From NCBI GenBank assembly GCA_013146195.2, contig CM028378.1:90764295-90828294 (forward strand): DNA of 64,000 bases. The letters run 5' to 3'. Shown here piece after piece: positions 44,993-56,177 of this stretch. The stretch is from Codonopsis lanceolata. Its lineage: Eukaryota; Streptophyta; Magnoliopsida; Asterales; Campanulaceae. A program made the translations under genes and the position numbers. A model generated the notes under the pieces. That model ran no database searches, had not been told where the DNA came from, and saw only the letters and a list, made by a program, of their open reading frames with translations. Every line of letters starts with the position of its first letter. Position 1 is the stretch's first letter.

Positions 44993-46767
44993 ACTTCTTC
45001 CGTCTCAAAATATATCATATTTTGGGATTTTTTACATAAAATAAAGAAATATATTATAAAGGTTAAATTGTCTTTATCCAAACATTAATAAGATGTCTTA
45101 ATATTTTTACCTAAAAAGCCAAACACGAGTTACTAGTTAATAAAAAAGGGGGAATTTCAAGTGGGTACAATTTTGAAAACATGTTTTCATCTAGGACCAC
45201 TAATTTTTTGTACATTTCATAAAACTACAAATTGCTTGTCAAATGACAAAAATGTCATTAATGAAAACTCTGATGTCAATCCTTGGCATCAGAAATCAAC
45301 CTGATGCCAGGTATCAGAAATCAACCTGATGCAAAAAATCAACCTAATGTCAGGCATCAGAAATCAACCTGATGCCAAAAATCAACCTGATGTCAGGCAT
45401 CAGAAATCAACCTGATGTCAGGCATCAGAAATCAACCTGATGTCAGGCATCAGAAACTCATTAGTTCACAAATCGAAGTCAAAAGCTCAAATAATTTATC
45501 TAAATCACAAATATGCCAGGCATCAGAAATCAATCGCCAGGCATCAGAAACCCATTAGTTCACAAATCGAAGTCAAAACTCAAACAATTGATCTAAATCA
45601 CAAATATGTATACATACAACAACGTATATTAAATTAAAATATTTAAATCTTCAACAGCAGTTCCCCGAGCCGTTAAAGGAAAAAAATCAAGGAGAAACAT
45701 AAAGCAAGGCTTGGTTTCTTTGTCGACATCACTCCTAGAATTGGATCCGATTTTCCGCTACGCAAATAGTAGCCTTTACTATTCATATTCATAGTGAAGA
45801 CTTGAATTGGATGATTGATAGCTGCAGCAGACGAAGAGATCCTTGGAGTAAGCTATCTCCCGTGAATAAGCTACCTTCAATGGAACATAAGCTATGGATG
45901 AGCCCTTTAGCTTCGCCACTGCAAGTTTCCTCTCTTCTTCACTTGGTTTCTGGCAACCAGTTAATGAAGACAACTTCCGGATCTTCTTAGACAAGGGTCC
46001 ACTCTTCCTACCCTTGGGAGATTTTTTGGTGTAGCCCGTGCTTGCAATTTTACATGCTTTATCAGACCATGAACCTCCTCTTGTATCAGGTCGGGCGAGG
46101 TTGATGAAAAAGGTTCGTTAGAATCTCACGGCTTCAACGAGTCCTTCCCTTGGCAAGGGCAAGGGCGAGGACTCGATCGGCAGTCTCATGGAAAGGCGAG
46201 TTGAATTTAGTCGCATTTTTGGTAATATCAAGGAAAGGCTATGGTGCGTTTGCCACTTTGGTGGATCGCCTCGATACTAGTGTTCACTTGAGCAAACCTC
46301 TTTACTCATGAAAAAAAACGGGGGGTGATAAAAGAGAAGGGGACGGTAGCGGGTCGTCTTAAGGGGGATCTATTTCTGAGCTTAAGAAAACCCCTCTGAG
46401 AAATCCACTCCATGAGGCGAGCGAAGAGGAGCCTGAGGAGATGGGGAGGTGGGGAAGGGAGGGATTTGCGAGAAAATGTCTTGAGCATGTGTTCTTAAGT
46501 TCTTAAGGTTTTTAAAATGTATTGGGTATGTTAATTGGGGAAGTTTGTTTTAGGGGCATTAATGTACTTTTATCTTAAAATTGTACCTAAAAGATATGTC
46601 TAAAAAGTGGTTGGATTGATTTGAAAACATGTTTTAAAAATTGTACCAGCTTGTAATTTTTTCAATAAAAAAAAGGAAAAAGCTCCTTGAAATTTGCAAA
46701 GTGTCACCTATTTTGAAACAAAAAAATTCTCTTCAAACATTATTTATTTTGGGACGGAGGGAGTATT
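44993..46767. other. Possible large Stowaway-type element
   Basis: The left end TACTTCTTCCGTCTCAAAAT and the right end ATTTTGGGACGGAGGGAGTA are inverted repeats of the TCCCTCCGTCCC type with TA at the outside. If they pair, the element is 1.77 kb, long for a MITE. Alternatively they are two separate remnants. The interior holds a 25-bp minisatellite and short minus-strand frames (45994-45779, 46488-46306) that I do not recognise. Confidence 0.4.
45278..45560. repeat. 25-bp minisatellite
   Basis: GGCATCAGAAATCAACCTGA, then TGTCA or TGCCA, is repeated about eight to nine times, partly interrupted at 45450-45520. A longer segment (CATTAGTTCACAAATCGAAG) is also duplicated at about 45468 and 45551. 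Confidence 0.85.
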
Positions 46768-46857
46768 AAATAATTGTAACATAAAAAATATAAGTTTGAT
46801 CTATATAAATTAAAAAAATAATTATGACAGAAAGATTAATAAAAAGTAAAATTAATA

Positions 46858-47340
46858 CTCACTCCATTTTCAAATAATTGTTCTCCACTCCCTTTTTTAT
46901 CTTTCTAAAATAATCCTTCCATTCTAAGTAAAGAGTTTACTATATTATTTTGGGATGTTTCACTCTAAGAATTCATTTTCAAAAATTATGCTTACAATTT
47001 CTATAGCATTTTATTTTTACCGTCCACTTGTGTTGTAAGTATATTATTTATGTTTAACTATTTTTGTAATTATGACTAACTTTAATGACATTAATATATC
47101 ATTTAATAATTAAAATTTTCAAATGGAGACTCTTTGGGTGGAACAGAATGAGTAATTGTTTTCTTTCAGAACTTTTTTTTTTATGAAAATATTTTTAACA
47201 CTTTACCTTTTTTTCTACCTACTTTAATTAAGACAACATATACAAGGTAATTAAAAGAAAGCACACATTACACTAATATTTATAATACAGTTAATTATTT
47301 TTTTAAACGGTGTGTCGGAAATAAAAAATTGGAAATACTT
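46858..47340. mobile_element. MITE interrupted by another MITE
   Basis: An outer element starts TACTCACTCCATTTTCAAAT and continues after the inner element with sequence (about 47160-47335) that is the reverse complement of the MITE at 47706 (for example TATAAATATT and CCGACACACCGTTT equivalents). The inner element, about 46905-47154, matches the Stowaway-like MITE at 29616. Confidence 0.55.
46905..47154. mobile_element. Stowaway-like MITE, copy 2 (inner)
   Basis: It shares with 29616-29843 the blocks CTTCCATTCTAAGTAAAGAG, then CATGCTTACAAT-like, CACTTGTGTT, TTTTCAAATGGAGACTCTTT and GGGTGGAACAGAATGAGTA. Divergence between the two copies is substantial. Confidence 0.65.
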
Positions 47341-47705
47341 TAGATAAAACATTTGTCATTGAGCATGAATAAATACGATTAATACTACTATCACTATTTT
47401 GTAACAAAATTTGAAGGCCCTTAGGATTGATACGTAATTATAGAAAAAATGATATACAACCGATCATGACTAAAAATATATTTTTTGATCCACATTTTTA
47501 CCATTTATCCCTTAACTTGATTCAATCATAAATGATGGGTCCCTCTCTCATATGGGTATGCTTGAAAAATTCAATTTATACAAAATTTTGAACTATACTC
47601 AAATATTTATTTTTAATTTTTGTGTGTCGAGTTAAATTGGACACTCTTATAAAAGACGAGCATTAAAATTTATACATTGTGTACTCCAAATGTCCCCAAA
47701 AAATA

Positions 47706-47963
47706 TACTCCATCTATTTTCGAATTATTGTCCTTTTTGACCCGGCACACCATTTAAAAATAATAATTGATTGTATTATAAATATTGGTGAAATTGGTGG
47801 TTTCTTTTAATGCCCTTTAACATATAGTCATAATTAATATATGTAGAAAAAGTAAGGATAAAGTAGTAAAAGTGATTTCCCAAAAATGAAAAGTTTTGAA
47901 AGAGGACAATTACTTAGAACGAACGAAAAAAAAGGATAATAATTTGAAAACTGAGAGAATACT
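47706..47963. mobile_element. MITE of about 258 bp
   Basis: The left end TACTCCATCTATTTTCGAAT, then TATTGTCC, and the right end GGATAATAATTTGAAAAC, then TGAGAGAATAC, are imperfect inverted repeats with TA borders. The interior is AT-rich. It belongs to the same family as the outer element at 46858-47340, in opposite orientation. Confidence 0.65.
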
Positions 47964-48037
47964 ATTTTGTTTGTAAGTTTCAACTATTAGACATCACTTT
48001 TTACAATTTTACCCTTGTTTTTTATTTATATTTTAAC

Positions 48038-50584
48038 TGTAACACCCGGGAATTTCATATTTTATTAATTGTGTATTAGGGTGCATTAGCATAATTAATT
48101 ACGTGCTATGTGTTATATTTAATGTGTTTTGTGTTGTGGACTTGGGCAATTGCCCTATGAGAGTCCATTTGAGCTCAAGATATTTTGGGCTTGATGTGTG
48201 ACGTATTTAAAATTCATATTGGACTTTGGTTATATTAGTTATGATTTTTAACGTTGGAATAAGAAATGACACGTTAAAATGGGAAAATATATATTTTCGG
48301 TTAGATTGACCTGACATGTATCATACGTTACGTGTATCTTTTATATTATTAAAATATATTTTTATTTTAACATTGGTTAATTAATAATGATTAAATAGTG
48401 TCAAATTTGATCAAATTGGTGATTAATTAGTTTGACTTTTGACCAAACAATAAAATGGAATACTTAATGGATTAATTCTACATTGAATATAATATTAATA
48501 AAACCAAGTGATCATTCATTTGTTAATATCAATTTCGGCTGGAAGACAATTTGGCTTTTTCCTTGTTTTGCCGTGTTCGGTGAGTCGGTGGACTCCTCGG
48601 TTTTTCTTGTAATTTGTTGTGAGTGAACGAGAGTTCCTCACTTTTCCTTATCGCCTTCATTCTCCCCTTTTCCGTCCGTCTTCTGTGAGTTACGAGAGTT
48701 TTCGTTTTCGATTTGATTTGTTAACGAAAAAATTATTCGTTTTTAATTAAACTTGAAGTATTTTATTCTTGAGGCTACATTTACAGAATATTTTGTGTTT
48801 TCAAATCGATATTTTTCGGTAGAGTAAGTTACTATCCCCTTCCTTATATGTAGAATTGACATATATGTCATGGGCTACCACTTGATTTGTTTTGAATTTA
48901 GAGTAAAAATACTCTCGTTATTAATTATTGAATATTTGAACTGATATTTATGATTAAATGCTTGGGATTATTACTTGGGCCGAATTAATTATCTGTGAGA
49001 TTGTGTTTGAACGAATCCTGCAAATCGCAGTGATACCCGAAATTTATAAATAATAAATAAATGACTCAACGGAGTCGATTTAGGCTCAATAAAATATAAG
49101 GAGTGTTGTATTGAGTTCCTACGATATTAGGGAATATTCTGGATTAGATATTTTATATGAAATATCATATATGATTTAATTGTGTTTAAGCAAATAAATG
49201 CTTTCGTGTGTATTTTAAGCAAATAGATGCTTACGTGTTTTATTTCAAGCAAATAAGCATGTTTGTGTGTGCGTCGAGCCCCCGTACTTGGGACTCGATG
49301 GTTGTGTTTAATTACAAGTAAATAACTACTTGTGCATCGCATTGAGTCCGGTGGCATATGTGGTTGTGTCGACAATGAGGACGACGGTAGTCTTTACGAG
49401 TTAAATCTCGTGATCGCTAGGAGTCGTTGCATGGGTCTCTCCTTGTTATTGGCCGTGACAAGGATGTAGCCTTGTCGAGCAATTGCATGACAAGCAGAGG
49501 CTAGACACTTGGGTAAAACTCGGGGTAATGAGACTCTGGTTAAGTCCCAAGGTCGGTGTTTTCTGGATACTATTGGGTTCAGACATGATTTCAGCATGTG
49601 TACTGCAACAGCAACTCAACTACGACTCTTGGGTAAAACTCGGGGTAATGAGACTCCTGGTTAAGTCCCAAGGTCGGTGTTTCTGGATACTATTGGGTTC
49701 TGGTTTTCAGTTCTGGATATTATCAGATTCAGATAGTATATTATGTGTATCGTGACAGCAACACATCTACGGTGTTCTTACGGTTTACGGCGCGATTATA
49801 TATGTGTATTGCTTCGGCGGCTTAGCACGATTCTGCGATGTTTATAGCAAGACAAGTCAAAAACTCTCTTGCGGTTCGGCTCGGATCTGAGTCAGTTGAG
49901 ATCTTGATTTATATCGACTATGTGTTTATATTACGTGAGTCAATGTGCATTATAACATGATCAACGTGAATTGTGTGCAAGTATATGAATTGTTATACTT
50001 GGTGTATCGTATATTGTGTATTATATATTGGTTATATGTGCATAACAACATGCCATATAGATCACGTAGTAACTTACTGAGTTTATCACTCACCCCGTTC
50101 CTTTTGTTTTCCTTAGATCCCAGCCAGGCAGAAAGTATGCGGTGAGGTCGGCGAGATTTAGTAGACGTCGACAGTCTTTGGTATGCACCACTTCAGGAGG
50201 ATGTATTATGTTTTATGAGGACATGGGTTTATAGGAGAGTTATGTAAACTCTTCCTTGGGTTTGTGTTTAGTATGGTATTATTCATTTGTTGCCGACGTG
50301 TAACGTTCGTGCTTGTATGATACTATAGTGTTGGTTGGCTTTAGAGCACAGGTGTAGTCAGATAATGGCTCGTTGACTTTGTTATTTTGTTTTCTCGGCC
50401 TTTTTAGAGCTGTGGTGTTTCTATTATCATAGCAGGGATTATTATGATTGAATCAGGTTTTTGTTTAGCCCACTTTTAGTAGGGGCTTTGCACGTGTTTT
50501 ATTTGAACTATCGTATTTTGTTTTGTTGTTATACGCTTGACTCAAATTTCGTATAGAGATTTGGGGTCGGGTCGGGTCGTGTCA
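48038..50584 (+). mobile_element. 5' LTR of Tekay-like gypsy element 2 (2.5 kb)
   Basis: The LTR starts TGTAACACCCGGGAATTTC and ends GGGTCGTGTCA, directly followed by the primer-binding site GTTGGTATCAGAGC (50585 on), complementary to initiator-Met tRNA. Long LTRs of this start type are usual in the Tekay/Del lineage. A direct repeat of about 75 bp lies inside. The matching 3' LTR is not in the window. Confidence 0.82.
49503..49702. repeat. Internal direct repeat in the gypsy 2 LTR
   Basis: CTTGGGTAAAACTCGGGGTA, then ATGAGACT...TCTGGATACTATTGGGTTC, occurs at about 49508 and 49628, a spacing of 120 bp. The copies are almost identical. Confidence 0.85.
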
Positions 50585-53500
50585 GTTGGTATCAGAGCTA
50601 TAGGTTAGCTATCGGCCAGGATAGGTTCCTCGGCCTAGTTGGGTTTAGTATGGGTTTGGTGTGATTCTTGAATTATTACGTCAAGTGTTTGTGTGTATGC
50701 TTAAGAATGGGTATTCCGAGTGCATCCGGTAGTACTGTTGTAGCCGAGAGTTATGACCACGAGCATAATTGGTATTGTGAACAGCTAAAGAATTATTTTC
50801 CAACTTATTTGATAAGAATATTCCAGTCATATGCAGAGATGGGCCAACAGGGCAATGTAGGGAATGTACATATATTAGAGGTTCGTACACACAATCAGAA
50901 GTTCTAGTACCATAACTAAAGCTTTGTGATGTACTAATGAAGACAACATCAGATTTATTATGTTTGAGTAAGAAGAGCAACCGAGCATATGAGACAGGTA
51001 TTGTTTGTTAACAGGGAGCATAATAGAGTACTGCAGACCTGAGTGGATCTTTTACATGAGTTCAAAGTATAGTACATATTGAAGTCAATTTGAAGTAAAC
51101 ATGAATCTCAGCTTATTGCAGTGAAACATGACAACATGACAGTAGTGCAATATTTTGCCAAGTTCACAGAATTGGCTAGATATTGTGCCTACTCCATTCC
51201 AGATCAGAAGCACAGATGGAAGAATAATACATATATGAAGAAACAGTCGCAGTGTTAAGGCCAATGTTCGAGTAACCAAGAAAATAATTATTATGAAGAG
51301 TGGCAAGGAAAACTGAATACAGGTGAACAGGAAAGCAACAAGCTAATGGTCAAAGTTCGAGTTTGATTTGCAGCTAGTGTCCGAAGACGGGTCACACAGA
51401 GAATGAATATTACTCAACAGAATTTGTGTTATGAATTTGGTGGTATATATCACCATGGAAGAGATTTTCCGAGAGTTTAGAATATCCTATCGGGTGGTTC
51501 AGTGTTGTAGAGTACCAGTACTAAGAAGGTTAGAAGTGGTAAGTCTTGAGTCTAGGGTCGAGTGTTTGCTCTTGATCAGTAGGAAGAACTCTCCTTTTAG
51601 TACGAGAGCGTGTGTTCTTTTCGACCCAGGACTATTGCATTCATATATTGCATTGCATTGTTGTGGGGAAACTTATGCATCAACCCCGGTTTGGCTTGTG
51701 TACTTGAGATGAGTACCCCAGTAGAGGGAGTATGTGTTGGTTGTTGATGGACCATCGATGTATTTGGGGATGTGACATACCAGTAGGTAATCACACACTG
51801 CATGTTTTAGTTGTTATGATTATATGTGAATTCCACATAATACTTGACTTGATTTGATTCTATGTGTATAGAACATGTGGTATGCTAGTAAGTAATCACA
51901 CGCTGTATGTTAACTTGGCAGTGTAGCCTATGTGTGGTTTAAATGTCAAATTTGGCAAGTAAGAGTTTGCATGTGTTAATTACCATAATAAGATGGCTAT
52001 TTCCTATGTGTCAAGTAAACTGGGGTAGCACTCATGAGTAAGGGATAATGGGTGCATATATGTTGTTTTACTTTAAGAACTAGTAAACTGTTCTAGCTGG
52101 GTATCGCTGATTATCTGGGTTGTTTGGGTTGTAAGTAATGCTACACCAGAATAGAGGAAGTCATTGTTATATCTACAGATTCAAATATGTTTTCTGTTGG
52201 ATACTTCTTATCACCGAGCAGGTATTGAGTCGTTATCAATGATAACATATATGTTTAAACCATCTTATAGAATGATGTTGGTTCAATAAGAGGAATTGAA
52301 AATTTCACTGCATGGAATATTTGATTGATGATCTGACAGCCTAGTGGATAACCACATGATGTTTGATGAAGTTTATCTAGAAAAGAGATATCTTGTTATG
52401 GTTGAAAAATGATGATTGACTTTCACCGGGTAATGAATAAGAATGAATATACTCATGGATGGATTGATTAATCAACTACATCGATTTGTTATGTTTTCTG
52501 AGTTTCGATTGAGAGATGATCTCATTCAACGCCATGTGTTTGAACAAATGATGGATAGATGACCGAGAGTTTGGGTCATACCTTGACTGTTGCATTATAT
52601 TCCTTATGGAAGATATCCCTGTTTATTTTGAGTTAGGGGGATGAATATGAATAACATTCATAAGTTATGGATTCTCGATGAGATAACGATGGTTTATCAG
52701 TCCAGTAAATGTGTTCCTTGCTTAGAGGAAATATAATTTTGTAACATGTGGTTTCAAATATCAGAATTATAGTTGACTTGTTGAAGATTGACATATTATG
52801 AAATAGAGATTTTGAGATGAACATATTATTATTGAAAGGTTATCGAAGGATTTTCCAAGACAGCTATATCTATGAGTCACTTGACATAATAGAGGATCTT
52901 ATGTGAATGAAATGAAGAGTTTAAAACTAATCTCAAGAATGTATGACTATGACCATTGTGTTATCTAGTGGAAATGATTACTTGTTGTCTACAATAGTGT
53001 ATCCAATGAAGGCTTGAGATGTGATCTTGTGCAAGACATGAATGTGATATATTAATATATCGAAGAAGTTGTCATTTGTATGAATATCGTCAACTTATTG
53101 ATGACTTGAATTAATTTCAATTTGTTTGCGATTCCTAAGTGTAAATCTTGTATTGATGGAATTAAAATCAGAACATGACTGGAACTGACAAACATGTTGA
53201 GCAAGACGACTTAACTCGTTTACTTGATGGATTATAAGTGCAAGATACTAGAAGACTTGCGATATTTGAGTCACTGTAAATTGAGATATGGTATATTAAC
53301 TGTAACCATTTGAAATTTCGTTAGTTTGTTCAACGAGACTGAAGAATGCAACGAATGACCTTGAGTTGTTAAGTGTTTAGTGGATTGAGTAGAGTTGAGA
53401 TATTAAACCTTGTAATAGATTATGATGGAATAATATGAAGCGAGAGATTGCTGAGTTTGTTGCGAAGTGTCTAACTTGTCAACAAGTGAAGGCCGAGCAT

Positions 53501-53689
53501 CAGCGACCTGCAGGCTTGTTGTAGCCACTTGAGATACCTGAGTGGAAATGGGAGCATGTGACTATGGATTTTGTGACTGGGTTGCCTCGTACTCGGCAGG
53601 GTCACGATGCGGTATGGGTTGTTATTGACAGACTGACTAAGTCTGCTCACTTTTTACTAGTTGCGATGACTTATACTTTGAGTCAGCTA
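50585..53689 (+). pseudogene. Heavily decayed gag-pol of gypsy element 2
   Basis: Only scattered matches survive: a gag piece near 51110-51220 (NMTVVQYFAKFTELARYC), a protease-like piece near 51600 (VLFDPG), and the integrase start near 53430-53688 with CLTCQQVKAEHQRPAGLL, MDFVTGLPRTRQGHDAVW and DRLTKSAHF. The integrase is close to that of element 1 at 1444-3516, which supports the same lineage and plus orientation. Reverse transcriptase and RNase H are barely recognisable. The sequence stops at the assembly gap. Confidence 0.75.
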
Positions 53690-53789
53690 NNNNNNNNNNN
53701 NNNNNNNNNNNNNNNNNNNNNNNNNNNNNNNNNNNNNNNNNNNNNNNNNNNNNNNNNNNNNNNNNNNNNNNNNNNNNNNNNNNNNNNNN
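53690..53789. other. Assembly gap (100 N)
   Basis: Exactly 100 undetermined bases, the usual placeholder for a gap of unknown size. The left side is Tekay-like integrase and the right side Tat-like RNase H, so the true content between is unknown. Confidence 0.99.
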
Positions 53790-55373
53790 TTGGCTTTCTG
53801 CCTCAAATAACCGCCGAGTATGAGGCGTTGGTAGCTGGTGTTGGAGTTGGCAAAGAAGCCGGGGCCGAGAACATTGTAATACGCAAGCATTCCCAGCCTA
53901 GTGGTCAAGCAAGTTTTAATGGGCAAACCACCCTGCCTGGCCAAATATCAACACTAGTCCAGCCCAACTTAAGGAATTCAAATATTAGGAACCGGAGCAG
54001 ATTGCAAGGGAAAGCAATGCACCTAGCGATTATTCAAGGTCGCCTTTTCTCGAAAAGCGAAGACATCCCCGCCGAGGTCGAGCCGATGTTTCTCGAGAAT
54101 CCCGCCATTAACGAGGAGAAAGCGATGGTGATCAAGAGGCCCTGTGATGCCGGATCGACGAGATCAAGGACTACATGAAAAAGGTACTCTACCCGAGGAT
54201 AAGGATAAGGCGCAAATGGTAAGAAAACCGAGCATGCCGGCATTGGTCATTGGAGGAATGTCAGACAAACGATCTAATACGGCCCCTCGCTCGCCAAGTA
54301 AGACCGTGAAACAAAGGCAAGACCTTCTGGCCGAGGTTCATGAAGGGGAATGTGGAGGACACCCGGGGGCAAGGACTTTGGCAGACAAGATAAACTTCCA
54401 CGGCTACTACTGGCCGAGCATGAGAAGGGACGCAGCAGAATACGTGAGGAAGTGCGACAAGTGCCAAAGATTTGCAGATATTCCTAGACTCCCATCCATA
54501 CCTCAGACACCAGTGATCGCAGCATGGCCGTTCGACATGTGGGGAATAGACCTCATCGGTCCTTTCCCCAAAGCCAAGCACGGATGCGAGTTCATCATAG
54601 TAGCCGTCGACTACTTTACTAAATGGGTAGAGGCCAAGCCCCTGGCCAGCATCACCGAGGACCAAGCGGTAAAATTCGTGTACGAGCAGATCTTCTGCCG
54701 ATTTGGGCTTCCTCGGATAGTAGTCTCCGACCATGGTACCCAGTTCTCCAAAAATTCACAATGAAGCCGCGAAGGTCGAACGTCAAACACAGATGTCCTC
54801 GGGCTCACCCCTGTCAGGCAATGGCCAAGCCGAAGCAGAAACAAGAAAATTTTACATGCCCTCAAAAGGAATTTGGATGAGAAAAAGGGGAATTGGCTCG
54901 AGCAGCTACCAATCGTCTTATGGGGTATCAGACCACCGCCCACTACGCCAGCGAAACCCCTTTGCACTTACCTATGGATCGGAAGCCATGGCCCAAATGA
55001 ACTAGCACTCCCTACGGCACGAGTCACCTTCTTCGACCAAAGTCAAAACGAGCTGTCAAGATTGTTGGACCTCGACAACATTGAGGAGAAACGAATTGAG
55101 GCAAGACTAAGGATGATTAACTACAAGAGGCTCACAAAGAGAAACCATGACAAGAAGGTCAGGCCGAGGAGCTTTTCAGTGGGAGATTGGGTCCTGAGGA
55201 AGATCGAAGCAACAGGCAAAAAGCTCGGCAGAAACAAGCTCTCTCCAAATTGGGAAGGACCACTTAGGGTGACCAAAGAAATTCGAGAAGCGGACGCATC
55301 GGCCAGCGTAACCAAACTAACACCACTAAAAAACCCATGGCACGCCGACCACCTAAAGAAATACTATCAATGA
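53790..55373 (+). pseudogene. RNase H end and integrase of a Tat-lineage Ty3/gypsy element
   Basis: After the gap the plus strand gives ITAEYEALVAGVGVGKEAGA (the RNase H end), then the integrase zinc finger VHEGECGGHPGARTLADKI...CDKCQRFADIP (about 54335-54480), the core with GIDLIGPFPKAKHGCEF and VSDHGTQF (54540-54750), and, after a frameshift near 54760, NGQAEAETRKF with the catalytic glutamate. The C-terminal part (54873-55373) reads KKGNWLEQLPIVLWGIR, then FSVGDWVLRKIEA and ends WHADHLKKYYQ. Sequence and layout match the Tat/Retand/Ogre group. At least two frameshifts and the missing 5' half make it non-functional. Confidence 0.88.
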
Positions 55374-55489
55374 TGTAACTTATGACAGTTGAATTGAGGA
55401 ATGGAAAATTTCTATTATATTTTGTGTTACCAAGAAAAGACCTTTCCTCGGTACGCGAGGAAGGCCTCACTTTTCAAAAACAAAAGACC

Positions 55490-55925
55490 CCCCTGTGATA
55501 CGAGGATAGGCCCATTAAAGACTTGTCCCTGTGATACGAGTCAGACCGTATGATACGAGGATAGGCTCAAAAGACCTATCCTCTGTGATACGAGGATAGG
55601 CCCACAAAAGACCCATCCCCTGTGATACGAAGATAGGCTTAAAAGACCTATCCCTCTGCATACGAGGATAGGCTCCAAAAGACCTATCCCCTGGTATACG
55701 AGGATAGGCCCACAAAAGACCTATCCCCGTGATACGAAGATAGACTCAGAAAGACCTATCCTGTGATACGAGGATAGGCTCAAAAAGACCCTCCTCTGTG
55801 ATACGAGGATAGGCCCAAAGACATATCCTCTGTGATACGATGATAGGCCTGCAAAGACCTCCCCTGTGATACGAGGATAGGCCCAGAGAAAGACCTGTCT
55901 TCGACACACGAAGATAGGCCCCTTC
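55490..55925. repeat. 36-bp minisatellite downstream of pol
   Basis: About thirteen imperfect copies of CTGTGATACGAGGATAGGC, then CCACAAAAGACCTATCC, with a period of about 33-38 bp. Tandem repeats between pol and the 3' LTR are known in Tat-lineage elements. Confidence 0.92.
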
Positions 55926-56177
55926 GAAATTACAAACAAATTTTAAAAAACTTAGACATCATAAACAACAAAGATCAAAAAGCAAAAGCAGGCAAAAGGC
56001 ATGCTCATCGCCGATAATCAATAAACAAGGAAGAAAGCTAAACAAAGTTGTCAAGGAGATAATTGTTTGATACAACGGCACGAAGGCCCAAAAACACTCG
56101 TCGCAGCGAGGCCATGAGTTCAGATGGGAGCTGGGGGATCGGGTCCTAGAAGGGGAGTCGATGCTCGGCCGCTTACT

